Numbered from the stretch's first letter, positions 9,126 through 17,933 are shown. The stretch: DNA of 64,000 nt from Lentibacillus sp. CBA3610 (GCF_013373365.1 NZ_CP035925.1:186001-250000), one strand, 5' to 3'. Numbers and translations are program-made. Notes: generated by a model from the sequence alone, not told the origin.

Positions 9126-9973
9126 TATACCAGCTCCTTTCCGGTCACTTTTAAAAAGATTTGACCAAGTGTTGGATTATCCGTATGCATTGTCTTTACT
9201 TGTCCGTTTGCAATTAGTTCCCTGATTTGATCAGCATTACCGCGCTTGTTTTCAATGACTAATTTGTCACCGGTAAATGTTTCCACATGAAATGCATGTG
9301 TCGAGTATTTGTAGCGGAGTGCATTCGGGCTGTCCAATTCCTGCAGCTCGCCGTTATGCAAAAAGGCAACCCGGTCACATAATACATTTGCCTCTTCCAT
9401 ATTATGGGTTGTCAGGAAGATTGTTGTCCCGGCTTCATTCAGCTTTTGCAGTCCGCGATGAATTTGTGCCATATTACCCGGGTCCAAAGCAGACGTCGGT
9501 TCATCAAGAAAAACCAGCTTCGGTTTATGAATGAGTGCTTTTGCAAGTAACACACGCTGCTTCATACCTTTGGACAGCTTTGAGACCGTTTTTGTCCGCT
9601 CGTCTTCCAAATTGACTTCCCTTAATATCACATCAATTTCTTTGAGCGGGGCATGGTATAATTTACAAAATAATTTCAGGTTATCATAAACGGTCAGCCG
9701 CTCATACAGCGAACTGTTATCGGACAAAATACCGATTTTGGATTTGAAATCAGCCGTTCCGAATTGTTTCGCATCAATCCCGAGCACGTTCACGTTACCC
9801 GAGGTCTGACCGAGCTCTCCGGTCAAAATTTTAATCGTCGTGGTCTTGCCTGATCCGCTTGGTCCAAGCAGTCCGAAAATCTCTCCCTCTTCCACATTAA
9901 AACTGAGTTGTTTGATGGCCGTTTTTTGGCCAAACACTTTTCGCATTCCGTTTACTTCAATTGCATTTTCCAA
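9125..9973 (-). CDS. ABC transporter ATP-binding protein
   Basis: A 282-residue complete ABC ATPase: Walker A GPSGSGKTT, signature LSKGMKQR, Walker B LVFLDEPTSALD and H-loop TTHNMEEA are all present. The C-terminal 70 residues form the extra domain seen in exporter ATPases (CcmA/DrrA type). I start at a TTG (9973), where AAGGAGG lies 7 bases upstream. It energises the permease encoded immediately downstream. Four TGTACC boxes lie in its promoter region, 75 to 230 bases upstream. Confidence 0.9.
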   Translation of the reverse strand: MENAIEVNGMRKVFGQKTAIKQLSFNVEEGEIFGLLGPSGSGKTTTIKILTGELGQTSGNVNVLGIDAKQFGTADFKSKIGILSDNSSLYERLTVYDNLKLFCKLYHAPLKEIDVILREVNLEDERTKTVSKLSKGMKQRVLLAKALIHKPKLVFLDEPTSALDPGNMAQIHRGLQKLNEAGTTIFLTTHNMEEANVLCDRVAFLHNGELQELDSPNALRYKYSTHAFHVETFTGDKLVIENKRGNADQIRELIANGQVKTMHTDNPTLGQIFLKVTGKELV

Positions 9974-10048
9974 CTGAAAACCTCCTTCGATGTGCTGCTT
10001 CAATCATAGCGGATAGAGGCTGCGGGCGCAGTCAAATCCGAATGGAAT

Positions 10049-10204
10049 GTACCAGAAGAAGAGTGAATTGTACCGGATTCAGATTTAAAAAAAGCATTTT
10101 TAAACCGTATGTGTCCGCTGACGGGATGAACTGTACCGATTCCGGGGGGATGTCCGGAATACTGGAAGAGCAGGTCTCGAGCGGAAAATTCCGTGAACTG
10201 TACC
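10049..10204. promoter_or_regulatory. Four TGTACC boxes, candidate LytTR operator
   Basis: TGTACC occurs at 10049, 10069, 10132 and 10199, each preceded by GAA or GAAYT; the last three are followed by an ATTC-like half. The best copies read GAATTGTACCGGATTCAG and GAACTGTACCGATTCCGG. Spacings of 20, 63 and 67 bases put most boxes near one helical face. They lie between the LytTR regulator and the ABC ATPase, the last overlapping the regulator stop. Binding by the LytTR protein is inference. Confidence 0.5.
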
Positions 10205-11154
10205 TATTTCAGGCTGAATTTCTCCTGGATATCCTGAATTTTCGTCCTGGACAGAGGGATGGTCGATTGTATTTTATTGTCAATTTTAAGTGAATAGGTG
10301 TTTTTCGACCATGTGATGATCTCACGTACTTTTTGCAGATTCACAATATAAGAGCGGTGGCAGCGGTAAAAACCGTAAACCTCCAATTTCTTTTCGATTT
10401 CAGCGAGCGTGGAATCTAATGTATATGATTCATCATTAATTACAATCATAGCTTTTCCGTCCTGACTTTCAATGTAGTCGATTTCAGGCGGATCAAATAA
10501 AATCATTTTATCTTCCACTTTAGCCGGGATCTTGAATAGGTTGGTGGTCACCGGCACATCAGAACGCTCAGCTTCGGCAGTATTAGCGTCTTCCTCATCA
10601 ACCTCAATTGGCTGCATACCGTGTTCCTGCAGTTTGTATGCTGCGTCACCCAAGAGCAGCGCGTGCTCCATATTAGATACCAGGACAAGTACAGGTATGC
10701 CGTCGTCCTTGATCTTTTCAAGCATATTGATGAACGTGTTGATTGTCTTGATATCCACGCCATGAATCGGCTCCCGGAATACGATTGGCTCGGTACCACT
10801 CATATAGTACTTGGCAAAGTAAACCCGGCGGATTTCCGAGTGCGAGCACTTTGAAAGTGGGGTTTTGGCACAACTGTGCAGTTCAAATAGAACAAGAATT
10901 TCCGGCAGCGGTTTCCGGCATCCGAACCACTTACGGAAAAAGGCGATATTATCTTCCACTGTCAGACGGTCATATAGCCCTTCCTGTTGATCAAAAACCG
11001 TCATTTTGGCATCACTGCGGAGAACCTCTACCAGCTCAGCCTGCCTGTCGGTATCACTGTAAACCGCCGTGACATACGAATCATTGATGGTAAGGGAAAA
11101 TGAAGGAAGTGATTCATTGTTGGTAAAGTCGTGATCAATTTTGAAATGTGCCAT
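10204..11154 (-). CDS. LytTR regulator fused to a catalytically dead ABC ATPase domain
   Basis: A 316-residue protein. Residues about 1-200 align in order with the neighbouring ABC ATPase: YDRLTVEDNIAFF matches YERLTVYDNLKLF, LSKCSHSEIRRVYFAKYY matches the signature LSKGMKQRVLLAKAL, PIVFREPIHGVD matches Walker B, and LVSNMEHA matches the H-loop. There is no Walker A and the Walker B and H-loop catalytic residues are lost, so it cannot hydrolyse ATP. Residues about 215-316 are a LytTR DNA-binding domain (YIESQDGKAMIVI, CHRSYIVNLQKVREI, IPLSRTKIQDI). AGGAG stands 9 bases before the ATG. It most likely controls the downstream exporter; the dead domain may bind the exporter ATPase or permease as a sensor (inference). 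Confidence 0.85.
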   Translation of the reverse strand: MAHFKIDHDFTNNESLPSFSLTINDSYVTAVYSDTDRQAELVEVLRSDAKMTVFDQQEGLYDRLTVEDNIAFFRKWFGCRKPLPEILVLFELHSCAKTPLSKCSHSEIRRVYFAKYYMSGTEPIVFREPIHGVDIKTINTFINMLEKIKDDGIPVLVLVSNMEHALLLGDAAYKLQEHGMQPIEVDEEDANTAEAERSDVPVTTNLFKIPAKVEDKMILFDPPEIDYIESQDGKAMIVINDESYTLDSTLAEIEKKLEVYGFYRCHRSYIVNLQKVREIITWSKNTYSLKIDNKIQSTIPLSRTKIQDIQEKFSLK

Positions 11155-11193
11155 TCATACAAACTCCTGTTTGAAAAATCATTTATAGGTTTG

Positions 11194-11441
11194 TCCCGCA
11201 TGTAACGGACAGTAACCCGCCAAAAATACGGCGGCTAACTGCCCGTAAATTTCCGATTCGGCTCGGGCTAACATTCAGCGGAAAAAGGCACTCCGCTGAA
11301 TGAAGTTTCGCTTTATCCCGCATGTAACGGACAGTAACCCGCCAAAAATACGGCGGCTAACTGCCCGTAAATGTCCGATTCGGCTCGGGCTAACATTCAG
11401 TGGAGAAAAGCACTCCACTGAAGTGAAGTTTCGCTTTATCC
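11194..11441. repeat. Two tandem 122-bp structured repeats
   Basis: Units at 11194-11315 and 11316-11441 are nearly identical. Each holds an inner hairpin CCGCC/GGCGG and an outer one CAGCGGA/TCCGCTG; in the second copy the latter becomes CAGTGGA/TCCACTG, so both arms changed together. It lies between the LytTR gene start and the end of the DUF3298 gene. The paired change indicates that the hairpin structure, not only the sequence, is maintained. Confidence 0.85.
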
Positions 11442-11504
11442 AGTATAACATTAAGAGGTTTCGGCAGGAGTTGATATTTAAAAAATTAAATGTATGCTGA
11501 TCCT

Positions 11505-12125
11505 TTAATTATTAACCGCCATCCGGCCAAGCGGCCCATCTTCATTGATGATATCCATAATGGCATAGACCGATATCGGAAACATCGGGAACCCGAAAAC
11601 ATATGGCGTTATGTCATAAAGCTGAAAATAGATGACAAGTGTTTTGTCAGCAATATAAAAATCCTGTTCAGGCCGGACTTCAACATGCTCATTAAATGTT
11701 TGAATATCACGCTGTTCAATCTGCTCATTAACCAGTTCTGTCAATCGCGCAACATAATTGCTTCCCGGCTTAAACAAATCGCTCAAACGGCATTGTCTCC
11801 GTTCCTCGAGATCAAATGTCAATGATTCAATATAAGTCATGCCATGTGCAGCCTGATAATGGTAGGCATAGTTGTTCAGCAATAAACTGAGAACGTTCCG
11901 CTGATTATTTTTGATTTCAAAAGACCCATCCATTTCTATGATGGGTGTTGCCATTTCGTCAGCTTGTTGATCGATAAGTCCCTGCGTTTCATCAATGATT
12001 TGCTGGTTGATAGATCTTTCCATTTCTTTGTCACGCATATCGAATACTCTCGGGTAAATGACATTTTTCTGTTCTCCACTGCTGATTCTGACCGGTTTAA
12101 CACGAACAGGTAATGATTTTGGCAT
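11505..12125 (-). CDS. DUF4163/DUF3298 domain protein (RsiV C-domain-like)
   Basis: A 206-residue soluble protein. The first part (YPRVFDMRDKEMERSINQQI) matches DUF4163, and the second part (LTFDLEERRQCRLSDLFKPGSNY, then FYIADKTLVIYFQLYDITPYVFG) matches DUF3298. The same pair forms the extracellular lysozyme-binding part of anti-sigma factor RsiV and the N-terminal part of deacetylase PdaC. Here there is no signal peptide, membrane helix or deacetylase domain, so it is a stand-alone, probably cytoplasmic form. I choose ATG 12125 because AGAAGG lies 8 bases before it; a GTG three codons upstream is too close to that site. Confidence 0.75.
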   Translation of the reverse strand: MPKSLPVRVKPVRISSGEQKNVIYPRVFDMRDKEMERSINQQIIDETQGLIDQQADEMATPIIEMDGSFEIKNNQRNVLSLLLNNYAYHYQAAHGMTYIESLTFDLEERRQCRLSDLFKPGSNYVARLTELVNEQIEQRDIQTFNEHVEVRPEQDFYIADKTLVIYFQLYDITPYVFGFPMFPISVYAIMDIINEDGPLGRMAVNN

Positions 12126-12379
12126 TTTAGTCACCTTCTTCTGGTTTTATGCCTAATATATTCGATCGACGCGGAATTTGTGCGTTATGAAACGGTATTG
12201 AAAGGAAGTTTCATATATTAAAAGGCAAAACATTCAACCGAAGTGCAGAAAAGCTTATCGATCGACAACAATTGTCTATTTTTGTTTTAGTTTGACTGTT
12301 ATGTTAATATCATAGGAATACATCGTATGGCATTACATAGTAATCTAATGATCTATTTCTTTAGAAGGGAGGTTTTGTT

Positions 12380-12730
12380 ATGCAATGGTACACAAAGGTT
12401 TTGAGAAATTATGTTACATTTACCGGCCGTGCACGACGTACAGAATACTGGATGTTCGTCCTTTTTAACTTTATTATTTTGTTATTGATATCCATTCTGG
12501 AGGCTATAATGGCACTCCCTGGCGTATTATCAACACTGTATTCGTTAGCTGTTTTCTTACCGGGATTGGCAGTTGTGGTTCGCAGGCTGCATGATTCCGG
12601 ACAATCCGGCTTGTGGGTTTTGATAGGGTTTGTACCGGTTGCCGGGGCTATTGTCCTATTAGTATTTATGTGCCTTGACAGTGATTCAGGCCAAAATAGG
12701 TATGGTCCCAACCCAAAAGCAAGTATCTAA
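12380..12730 (+). CDS. DUF805 family membrane protein
   Basis: A 116-residue protein with the DUF805 signature: N-terminal FTGRARRTEYWMFVLFN, a central VVRRLHDSGQSGLWVLI and the C-terminal SDSGQNRYGPNPK. Three to four transmembrane helices are visible. The function of the family is not established. It is a single-gene unit: GGGAGG stands 8 bases before the ATG and a terminator follows. Confidence 0.85.
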   Translation: MQWYTKVLRNYVTFTGRARRTEYWMFVLFNFIILLLISILEAIMALPGVLSTLYSLAVFLPGLAVVVRRLHDSGQSGLWVLIGFVPVAGAIVLLVFMCLDSDSGQNRYGPNPKASI

Positions 12731-12744
12731 AGTTCACATAAAAG

Positions 12745-12773
12745 TGGTGCATCTGATTAGGTGCACCATTTTT
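12745..12773 (+). terminator. Terminator of the DUF805 gene
   Basis: Arms TGGTGCA (12745-12751) and TGCACCA (12762-12768), followed by five T residues. Confidence 0.8.
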
Positions 12774-12912
12774 GTATGTCCTTCATAATTTCTTACAATG
12801 TATATTCCTGACGTTTGTATGATTTAGCCTTATCGGTGTCAAAATAAAGTCAATCCATACTAAGGAAATTATAAGGTTAACGAGCCTTGATTTTAGAAAG
12901 GAAGATTTTTCA

Positions 12913-14397
12913 ATGGCAGATGAAGTTGTAATTGATGCAATTATCAATGGTGAAAAATACAAAGCTGAAAAACAGGAACCAAGGGAAAACCCGACATACC
13001 CTGATGAAGTCGTCGGCTATGCACCGGTTAATACGAAAGAAGATACAATCAAGGCGATTGATGCAGCAGACAACGCATTTCCTGAATGGCGGCGGTCATC
13101 GATTGATGAGCGTGTGGAACGCATGAGAAAAGCGATTCAAGTCATTAAGGATAAGACGCCAGAGATTGCAGAACTCCTTTCCAAAGAACATGGCAAACCG
13201 CTTTATGATTCGGAGGGCGAAATTGGAGTCTCCCTGGCCTGGATGGAATTTGCTTGCGATAATGTTAAAGATGTTTTAGACAATGAGATCCAGGAACATG
13301 ATGACGGCGGAAGGACAATTATTGCAAGGGATGCGATCGGAGTTGTTTCCGCGATTTCCCCGTGGAATTATCCCATTTCGCTGTCAACGATAAAAATGGC
13401 ACCAGCACTATTGGCCGGCAACACTATGGTGCTCAAGCCAAGCCCACTAGCACCACTAGCTGTCAGTAAAGTGGCCGGGATTATTGCTGATGAATTTCCG
13501 CCCGGTGTCCTGAATGTGGTGCACGGGGATGCAGATGTTGGCGTTGAACTGACTTCCAATGAAAAAGTGGCTAAAATTGCGTTCACAGGCGGGACCGAAA
13601 CTGCGAAAGACATCATGAAGTCCGCTGCGGAAACCATCAAGAACATGACGCTGGAATTAGGCGGAAATGATGCTGCTGTCGTGTTAGATGATTTCGATGT
13701 TGATGACAAAGAGGCGATGCGCCGGTTAGTCATCTCAAACTTTCTGACAGCCGGGCAGATTTGTATGATTGCCAAGCGCATTTATGTTGACCGTAAGATA
13801 TACGATAGGTTTGTGGAAAAGTATATTGAAGCAGCGAATAAATGGATTCGTGTTGGTGATCCATTTGATGAAAACGTCACGATTGGCGCTGTCAACAACA
13901 AAAAGCAAATTGAGGTTGTTCAAGATTTGGTTGACGATGCCGAAAGTAAAGGTGCAGAGGTTGTGAAGCTTGGAAAAGTGCTTGATCAGGATTTATATGA
14001 CGAAGGTTATTTTATGCAGCCAACCGTTGTATTAGGCGCTGATTATAAAGACCCGATTGTTGTGGAAGAGCAATTCGGACCAACCGTACCTATTTTGCCA
14101 TTTGACGATGATGAACACGCTCTTGAATTGGCCAATGATAGTATTTATGGCTTAACAAGCTCTGTCTGGGGGAAGGAAGAGCATGCTGTTAGAGTTGCGG
14201 AGCGTATACAAGCTGGTACTACCATGATTAACACAGCAGCTGTTCAAGGTCTGGATGTCCGCTTTCCGTTCGGTGGAGTAAAGCAATCCGGTACTGGACG
14301 TGAATATGGCAAAGAAGGATTGCTGGCCTATACTGAAACGCATGTGATCAATTTACCGGATGAATTAGATTTACCTTATATTCCAAAGGGCGATTAA
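12913..14397 (+). CDS. NAD(P)-dependent aldehyde dehydrogenase
   Basis: A 494-residue member of the ALDH superfamily, oxidising an aldehyde to a carboxylic acid. Visible landmarks: SPWNYPISLS (cofactor fold), the FTGG turn, LELGGND with the general-base Glu, and FLTAGQICMIAKR with the catalytic Cys; the C-terminal FPFGGVKQSGTGREYG is also present. The CMIAKR after the nucleophile departs from the usual CTA(P/N)xR, so I do not assign a particular aldehyde; succinate-semialdehyde or lactaldehyde-type enzymes are the closest guess. AAGGAAG stands about 9 bases before the ATG. Single gene; neighbours give no pathway. Confidence 0.88.
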   Translation: MADEVVIDAIINGEKYKAEKQEPRENPTYPDEVVGYAPVNTKEDTIKAIDAADNAFPEWRRSSIDERVERMRKAIQVIKDKTPEIAELLSKEHGKPLYDSEGEIGVSLAWMEFACDNVKDVLDNEIQEHDDGGRTIIARDAIGVVSAISPWNYPISLSTIKMAPALLAGNTMVLKPSPLAPLAVSKVAGIIADEFPPGVLNVVHGDADVGVELTSNEKVAKIAFTGGTETAKDIMKSAAETIKNMTLELGGNDAAVVLDDFDVDDKEAMRRLVISNFLTAGQICMIAKRIYVDRKIYDRFVEKYIEAANKWIRVGDPFDENVTIGAVNNKKQIEVVQDLVDDAESKGAEVVKLGKVLDQDLYDEGYFMQPTVVLGADYKDPIVVEEQFGPTVPILPFDDDEHALELANDSIYGLTSSVWGKEEHAVRVAERIQAGTTMINTAAVQGLDVRFPFGGVKQSGTGREYGKEGLLAYTETHVINLPDELDLPYIPKGD

Positions 14398-14442
14398 GGC
14401 GGATAATGGCAAAGGGACTGGCTGGAGGACAGCGTGTGAAGA

Positions 14443-14480
14443 TCTGACTTGGCAGGGAATACCCTTCCTGTCAAGCCAGA
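14443..14480. other. Hairpin between convergent genes
   Basis: Arms TCTGACTTGGCAGGGAA and TTCCTGTCAAGCCAGA pair with three mismatches around a 5-base loop. It lies between the convergent aldehyde dehydrogenase and lipoprotein genes and probably ends one or both transcripts, although no long T-run follows on either strand. Confidence 0.4.
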
Positions 14481-14505
14481 TACATACTGATCCCAAATGG
14501 TTAAA

Positions 14506-15285
14506 TTAATTAACCTCAATCTCATGTTCTTCATGCTCATGCAGACCGTCATCATTTTTAACATGAATTGTCATGTTATACGTTCCGGCTTCCTCAAACG
14601 AATAAGAGCCAGTGTATTCACCAGCTTCAGTTTCGTCTGTTTCAGCCCATTCATGAATATCCAAATCATCATTTGTTATTTCATACTGGACATTGGCTTC
14701 TTCAAGCGGTTCATTATCCATTTGCAGTTGAACTGTCAAGTCGGTTTCCTTACCTGAACTGACATTCTCGGACTGGGCAAAATCCATACTGAATCCGTCC
14801 GCATGATCACCATGTTCATGACCGCTCGCATCCTGGCTTTCGTCACCGTTTTCCGATTCCTGACTGCCCCCGTCACCTATGGTTATAGACTTTTTGGGCA
14901 TTGTATGCATTTCCCGTGCAGTGGTGTGGGCATACATTTCATATACACCATCTTCATCAAATGAAACGTCAGCGGTGTATGTTCCGTCCTCATTGTTGGT
15001 GGCTTCAACCATTGTACTGTCGTCTTCATTTCCTTGTTCCCAGTGTTCAAACACGACTTCATCGGCGTCCTCGACCAGCTCATCACCGTACGTAACGGTT
15101 GCTTTTAGTTCAACTGTTTCACCCGCTTCAGCTGATTCAGGCAAATCAAATTCAACTTCAAGGACGGCTGGTTCCTCATTTTCGGCGTTCTCGTCTGCAG
15201 TGCCACCATTGCTATTGTCACCGCATGCACTGATAAATAGCAGTATGGCGGTTCCGATCAAAACTGTCCAAATACATTTTTTCAT
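14506..15285 (-). CDS. Lipoprotein with two YtkA/FixH-like domains
   Basis: A 259-residue exported lipoprotein: signal peptide with lipobox ISAC, acidic Asn/Glu linker, then two tandem beta-sandwich repeats of the YtkA/FixH type. The repeats share the ending pattern DGTYTADVSFDEDGVYEMYAH and AGEYTGSYSFEEAGTYNMTIH; a Glu/His/Asp-rich linker (SGHEHGDHADG) lies between them. Such proteins sit on the outer face of the membrane next to copper or cytochrome-oxidase assembly genes, and here CtaG and a CopZ-like gene follow on the other strand. I start at ATG 15285, with GGAGG 8 bases upstream. A role in copper delivery is inference. Confidence 0.75.
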   Translation of the reverse strand: MKKCIWTVLIGTAILLFISACGDNSNGGTADENAENEEPAVLEVEFDLPESAEAGETVELKATVTYGDELVEDADEVVFEHWEQGNEDDSTMVEATNNEDGTYTADVSFDEDGVYEMYAHTTAREMHTMPKKSITIGDGGSQESENGDESQDASGHEHGDHADGFSMDFAQSENVSSGKETDLTVQLQMDNEPLEEANVQYEITNDDLDIHEWAETDETEAGEYTGSYSFEEAGTYNMTIHVKNDDGLHEHEEHEIEVN

Positions 15286-15502
15286 TGTCATTCCTCCATA
15301 TATTGGAAAATCGTCCATTATTATTTCTATATCATTCCATTTATATAAACTAATTCAGCATATACTCTCATCGTATAGAATGACAGACTGTTTATCAACG
15401 GGTATTATGTGAAATAAAAGTGAATTATTTGTGAATGATTGCATATAAATTATATGAAGCTTATACCTCTTTGAATGAAACATTCATGAAGGGAGCGATC
15501 AC

Positions 15503-16312
15503 TTGCTTTATGGCGCGTTATTTGGAAATTTAGAGGCTTGGAATATTTCTTTATTAGCAGGACTCGTTTTTACAGCTGTTTTATATGCATGCTTGATTAA
15601 ACATTTTGGAAAATTGAGGGATTATTCCAAACAAATTCTTCTGTTTTTTCTGGCTTTAGGGTTATTTTATGTTGTCGTGGGAACCCCCTTATCAACCATC
15701 AGTCATTTTTCCTTCAGCTTACATATGATGCAAATGAGTATTCTTTATTTTATTATCCCGCCGCTATTACTGTTGGGAATTCCATATCGATTGTATCAGC
15801 AAGCATGGAAAAATACGGTTCTAAAAAGATTCAGTAAACTGAACTTTTCCCCGAAACTGTCGCTGTTTATCTTTTCCTTATTATTCCTGTTATATCATCT
15901 ACCGGTAACGTTAAATATCCTTGCACAAAATACATATAGTCACAATATCTATTTACTTCTTCTGTTTGTGTTAGCTTTTTTCATGTGGTTACCCATTGCA
16001 TCGCCAAATCCGAAGCAACGATTTAGCAGATGGCATATGAAACGTTACACTTTCCTGAGCGGGGTTGTTATTATGCCGGCTTGTATGTTATTCATCGTGA
16101 ATGCGTTTATCGACGGAATGAACAATCCCTTTGCCAGCCAACTCACGGCTCAACTTTGCGTTCCCCCTCAAACCGGTTCTGTCAATATATTGCTTCCTTA
16201 CCCTTTCAATACCGAATATGATCAGATTGCGGCTGGAATATTAATGTTGGGTGTGCATAAATTTGGCCTTAAGCTTTCGTTTCGCCTCGGAAATGAAGAA
16301 AGGTGGAGCTAG
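15503..16312 (+). CDS. ctaG: CtaG-type cytochrome c oxidase assembly membrane protein
   Basis: A 269-residue caa3_CtaG family protein with about seven transmembrane helices. The conserved HxxxM-type stretch HFSFSLHMMQMSILYFIIPPLLLLG and the loop LLLGIPYRLY are clear. CtaG is needed for caa3 oxidase activity in B. subtilis, probably for CuA formation. The start is a TTG (15503) with GGGAG 8 bases upstream. Its neighbours, the YtkA-like lipoprotein (divergent) and the HMA-domain protein (downstream), support a copper/oxidase assembly cluster. The window holds only the quinol oxidase, which lacks CuA, so its target oxidase must be elsewhere. Confidence 0.85.
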   Translation: MLYGALFGNLEAWNISLLAGLVFTAVLYACLIKHFGKLRDYSKQILLFFLALGLFYVVVGTPLSTISHFSFSLHMMQMSILYFIIPPLLLLGIPYRLYQQAWKNTVLKRFSKLNFSPKLSLFIFSLLFLLYHLPVTLNILAQNTYSHNIYLLLLFVLAFFMWLPIASPNPKQRFSRWHMKRYTFLSGVVIMPACMLFIVNAFIDGMNNPFASQLTAQLCVPPQTGSVNILLPYPFNTEYDQIAAGILMLGVHKFGLKLSFRLGNEERWS

Positions 16313-16395
16313 TATGTAAAGAGGTTTTGATTGTTCTAAACCGATTCATTTTTAAATAAAATGGATTAAAAAGAACGAAGGTGGTGACAATTAAA

Positions 16396-16611
16396 ATGAA
16401 TGAAACAAATGATTTGGCTATTAAAGGTATGCACTGTTCCAACTGTCCAACGAAAATTGAAAAAGCCGTCTCGGAAATGCCGGGTGTAAAAGACATAAAC
16501 GTCAATTTATCAACCGAAAATGGTCGTGTAACATTTAATAACAATCTGACAAAAATCACTGATATTATTGATAAAATTAATTACGTCGGATTTGAAGCGA
16601 AAAAAATTTAA
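16396..16611 (+). CDS. Heavy-metal-associated (CopZ-like) copper chaperone
   Basis: A 71-residue single HMA domain with the metal motif GMHCSNC (MxCxxC). The fold is complete: beta-alpha-beta-beta-alpha-beta ending YVGFEAKKI. It binds Cu(I) and hands it to a P-type ATPase or another acceptor in the cytoplasm. I start at ATG 16396, with GGTGGTG upstream; the GTG codons within that site are not likely starts. It follows ctaG by 83 bases and may be co-transcribed with it. No copA-type ATPase gene is nearby. Confidence 0.8.
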   Translation: MNETNDLAIKGMHCSNCPTKIEKAVSEMPGVKDINVNLSTENGRVTFNNNLTKITDIIDKINYVGFEAKKI

Positions 16612-16639
16612 GAAATAAATAAACATCATAGAGTATATG

Positions 16640-16678
16640 AAGTAATCGCCATCTGTTGATCGGAGCGGTTACTTTTTT
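16640..16678 (+). terminator. Terminator after the HMA-domain gene
   Basis: Arms AAGTAATCGCC and GGAGCGGTTACTT pair with small bulges and are followed by six T residues. Confidence 0.65.
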
Positions 16679-16807
16679 ATTTGCTGGATCCGATCGCATA
16701 AGCCTGGCAATTTTTAAAGATTTGTTAGAATAGAAGTGATAGTTTTCCAAAGAGAATTCCAGGTAATAGTCTAACTAAAATGTTTCCAGAAAGGAGCAAT
16801 TTTATTT

Positions 16808-17791
16808 ATGGATACGTTTCAAGCGTTGGTGCTTGATGAAAAGGATGAGCAAACGAATTTGGACATCAAACAATTACACAAGGATGACTTGCCGGAAGGG
16901 GAATTAACCATTCGTGTTGCTTATTCGAGTGTGAATTTCAAAGACGGGATGGTGGCCATCAATCAGCAGCTTGCCGAATCCTATCCGTTAATTCCGGGAA
17001 TTGACTTAGCCGGCGCGGTTGTTGATTCCAAGGATGGCCGGTTTAATGCAGGCGATGAGATGATTGTGACCAGCTATCAGCTAGGCACAGGACATTCCGG
17101 TGGGTTCAGCGAAGTGGCACGCGTGCCCGCAGACTGGGCGTACCCCTTCCAGAAGGCTTGTCCCTTAAAGAAGCAATGATTATTGGAACAGCAGGCTTTA
17201 CAGCAGGATTGTCCGTGCAAAGGCTTGAAGATAACGGTTTGACAGTTGATCAGGGTCCTGTCCTGGTGGCCGGTGCTACTGGCGGTGTGGGCAGTCTTGC
17301 TGTCAATATACTGGTTAAGCGGGGTTATGACGTTACAGCCAGTACGGGTAAAGCTAATGAAGCAGATTATTTAAAAACGTTAGGTGCCAAAGATGTCATT
17401 GACCGTCATGAGGTTGAGGACACCGAGCAAAAACCAGTGCGCGGTAAAAGGTGGGCCGGTGCTGTTGATCCCGTTGGAGGTCAAACACTTCAGTATATTC
17501 TGAGCACATTGAATTATGATGGGTCTGTCGCGACAAGTGGTCTGACAGGAGGGACAGAGGTTTACATCCGTGCTTCCTTTCATTTCAAGGGGAATTAACT
17601 GGCTTGGTATCGACTCAGTCAAGTGCCCAATGGAAAAACGCGTGAAAATCTGGGAACGTCTGGCGGATGATTTCAAACCGGACATGCATGAAGAAATGGT
17701 TAATGAGATATCGTTGGAAGAGCTGCCGGATGTCCTGAGGAATATCCTGGATGGCAATGTGCGCGGCAGGACGATTGTAAAATTGTCGTAG
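16808..17791 (+). pseudogene. acuI/yhdH-type zinc-independent quinone/acrylyl-CoA reductase, two frameshifts
   Basis: Three reading frames together encode a complete ~325-residue MDR-superfamily enzyme of the YhdH/AcuI group, an NADPH-dependent acrylyl-CoA or quinone-type reductase. Part 1 (16808-17140) carries the N-terminal catalytic domain (SSVNFKDGMV, PGIDLAGAV). Part 2 holds the NADPH fold (VLVAGATGGVGSLAV). Part 3 (from about 17565) holds the C-terminus (GINWLGIDSV..GRTIVKLS). One base is missing near 17139 (GCGTACCCC where GCGGTACCCC is expected) and one is extra near 17563 (GTTTACATCC). The two errors restore the frame, but about 140 residues in the middle are read wrongly. Either a young pseudogene or sequencing error. 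Confidence 0.85.
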
Positions 17792-17819
17792 TACATGTCA
17801 TTAGCAAAGCATTGTGATT

Positions 17820-17863
17820 AAAAGAGGCTGGGACATAAAAACACTTTTGTCCCAGCCTCTTTG
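17820..17863. terminator. Strong bidirectional terminator (GGCTGGGACA type)
   Basis: Perfect 15-bp arms AAAGAGGCTGGGACA (17821-17835) and TGTCCCAGCCTCTTT (17848-17862), flanked by A-rich and T-rich ends. It serves the acuI-like gene (plus) and the histidine kinase operon (minus). Confidence 0.85.
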
Positions 17864-17933
17864 ATCCCATTTCAGTGTTACCGTTAAGTTATGAAGATCA
17901 AACATAACACCTTGTTTTATACGCCATTTCACA

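Noticed and set aside
9961..10293. Plus-strand ORF across the TGTACC boxes
   Set aside because: It overlaps the regulator gene end and the promoter region, and its composition is not protein-like.
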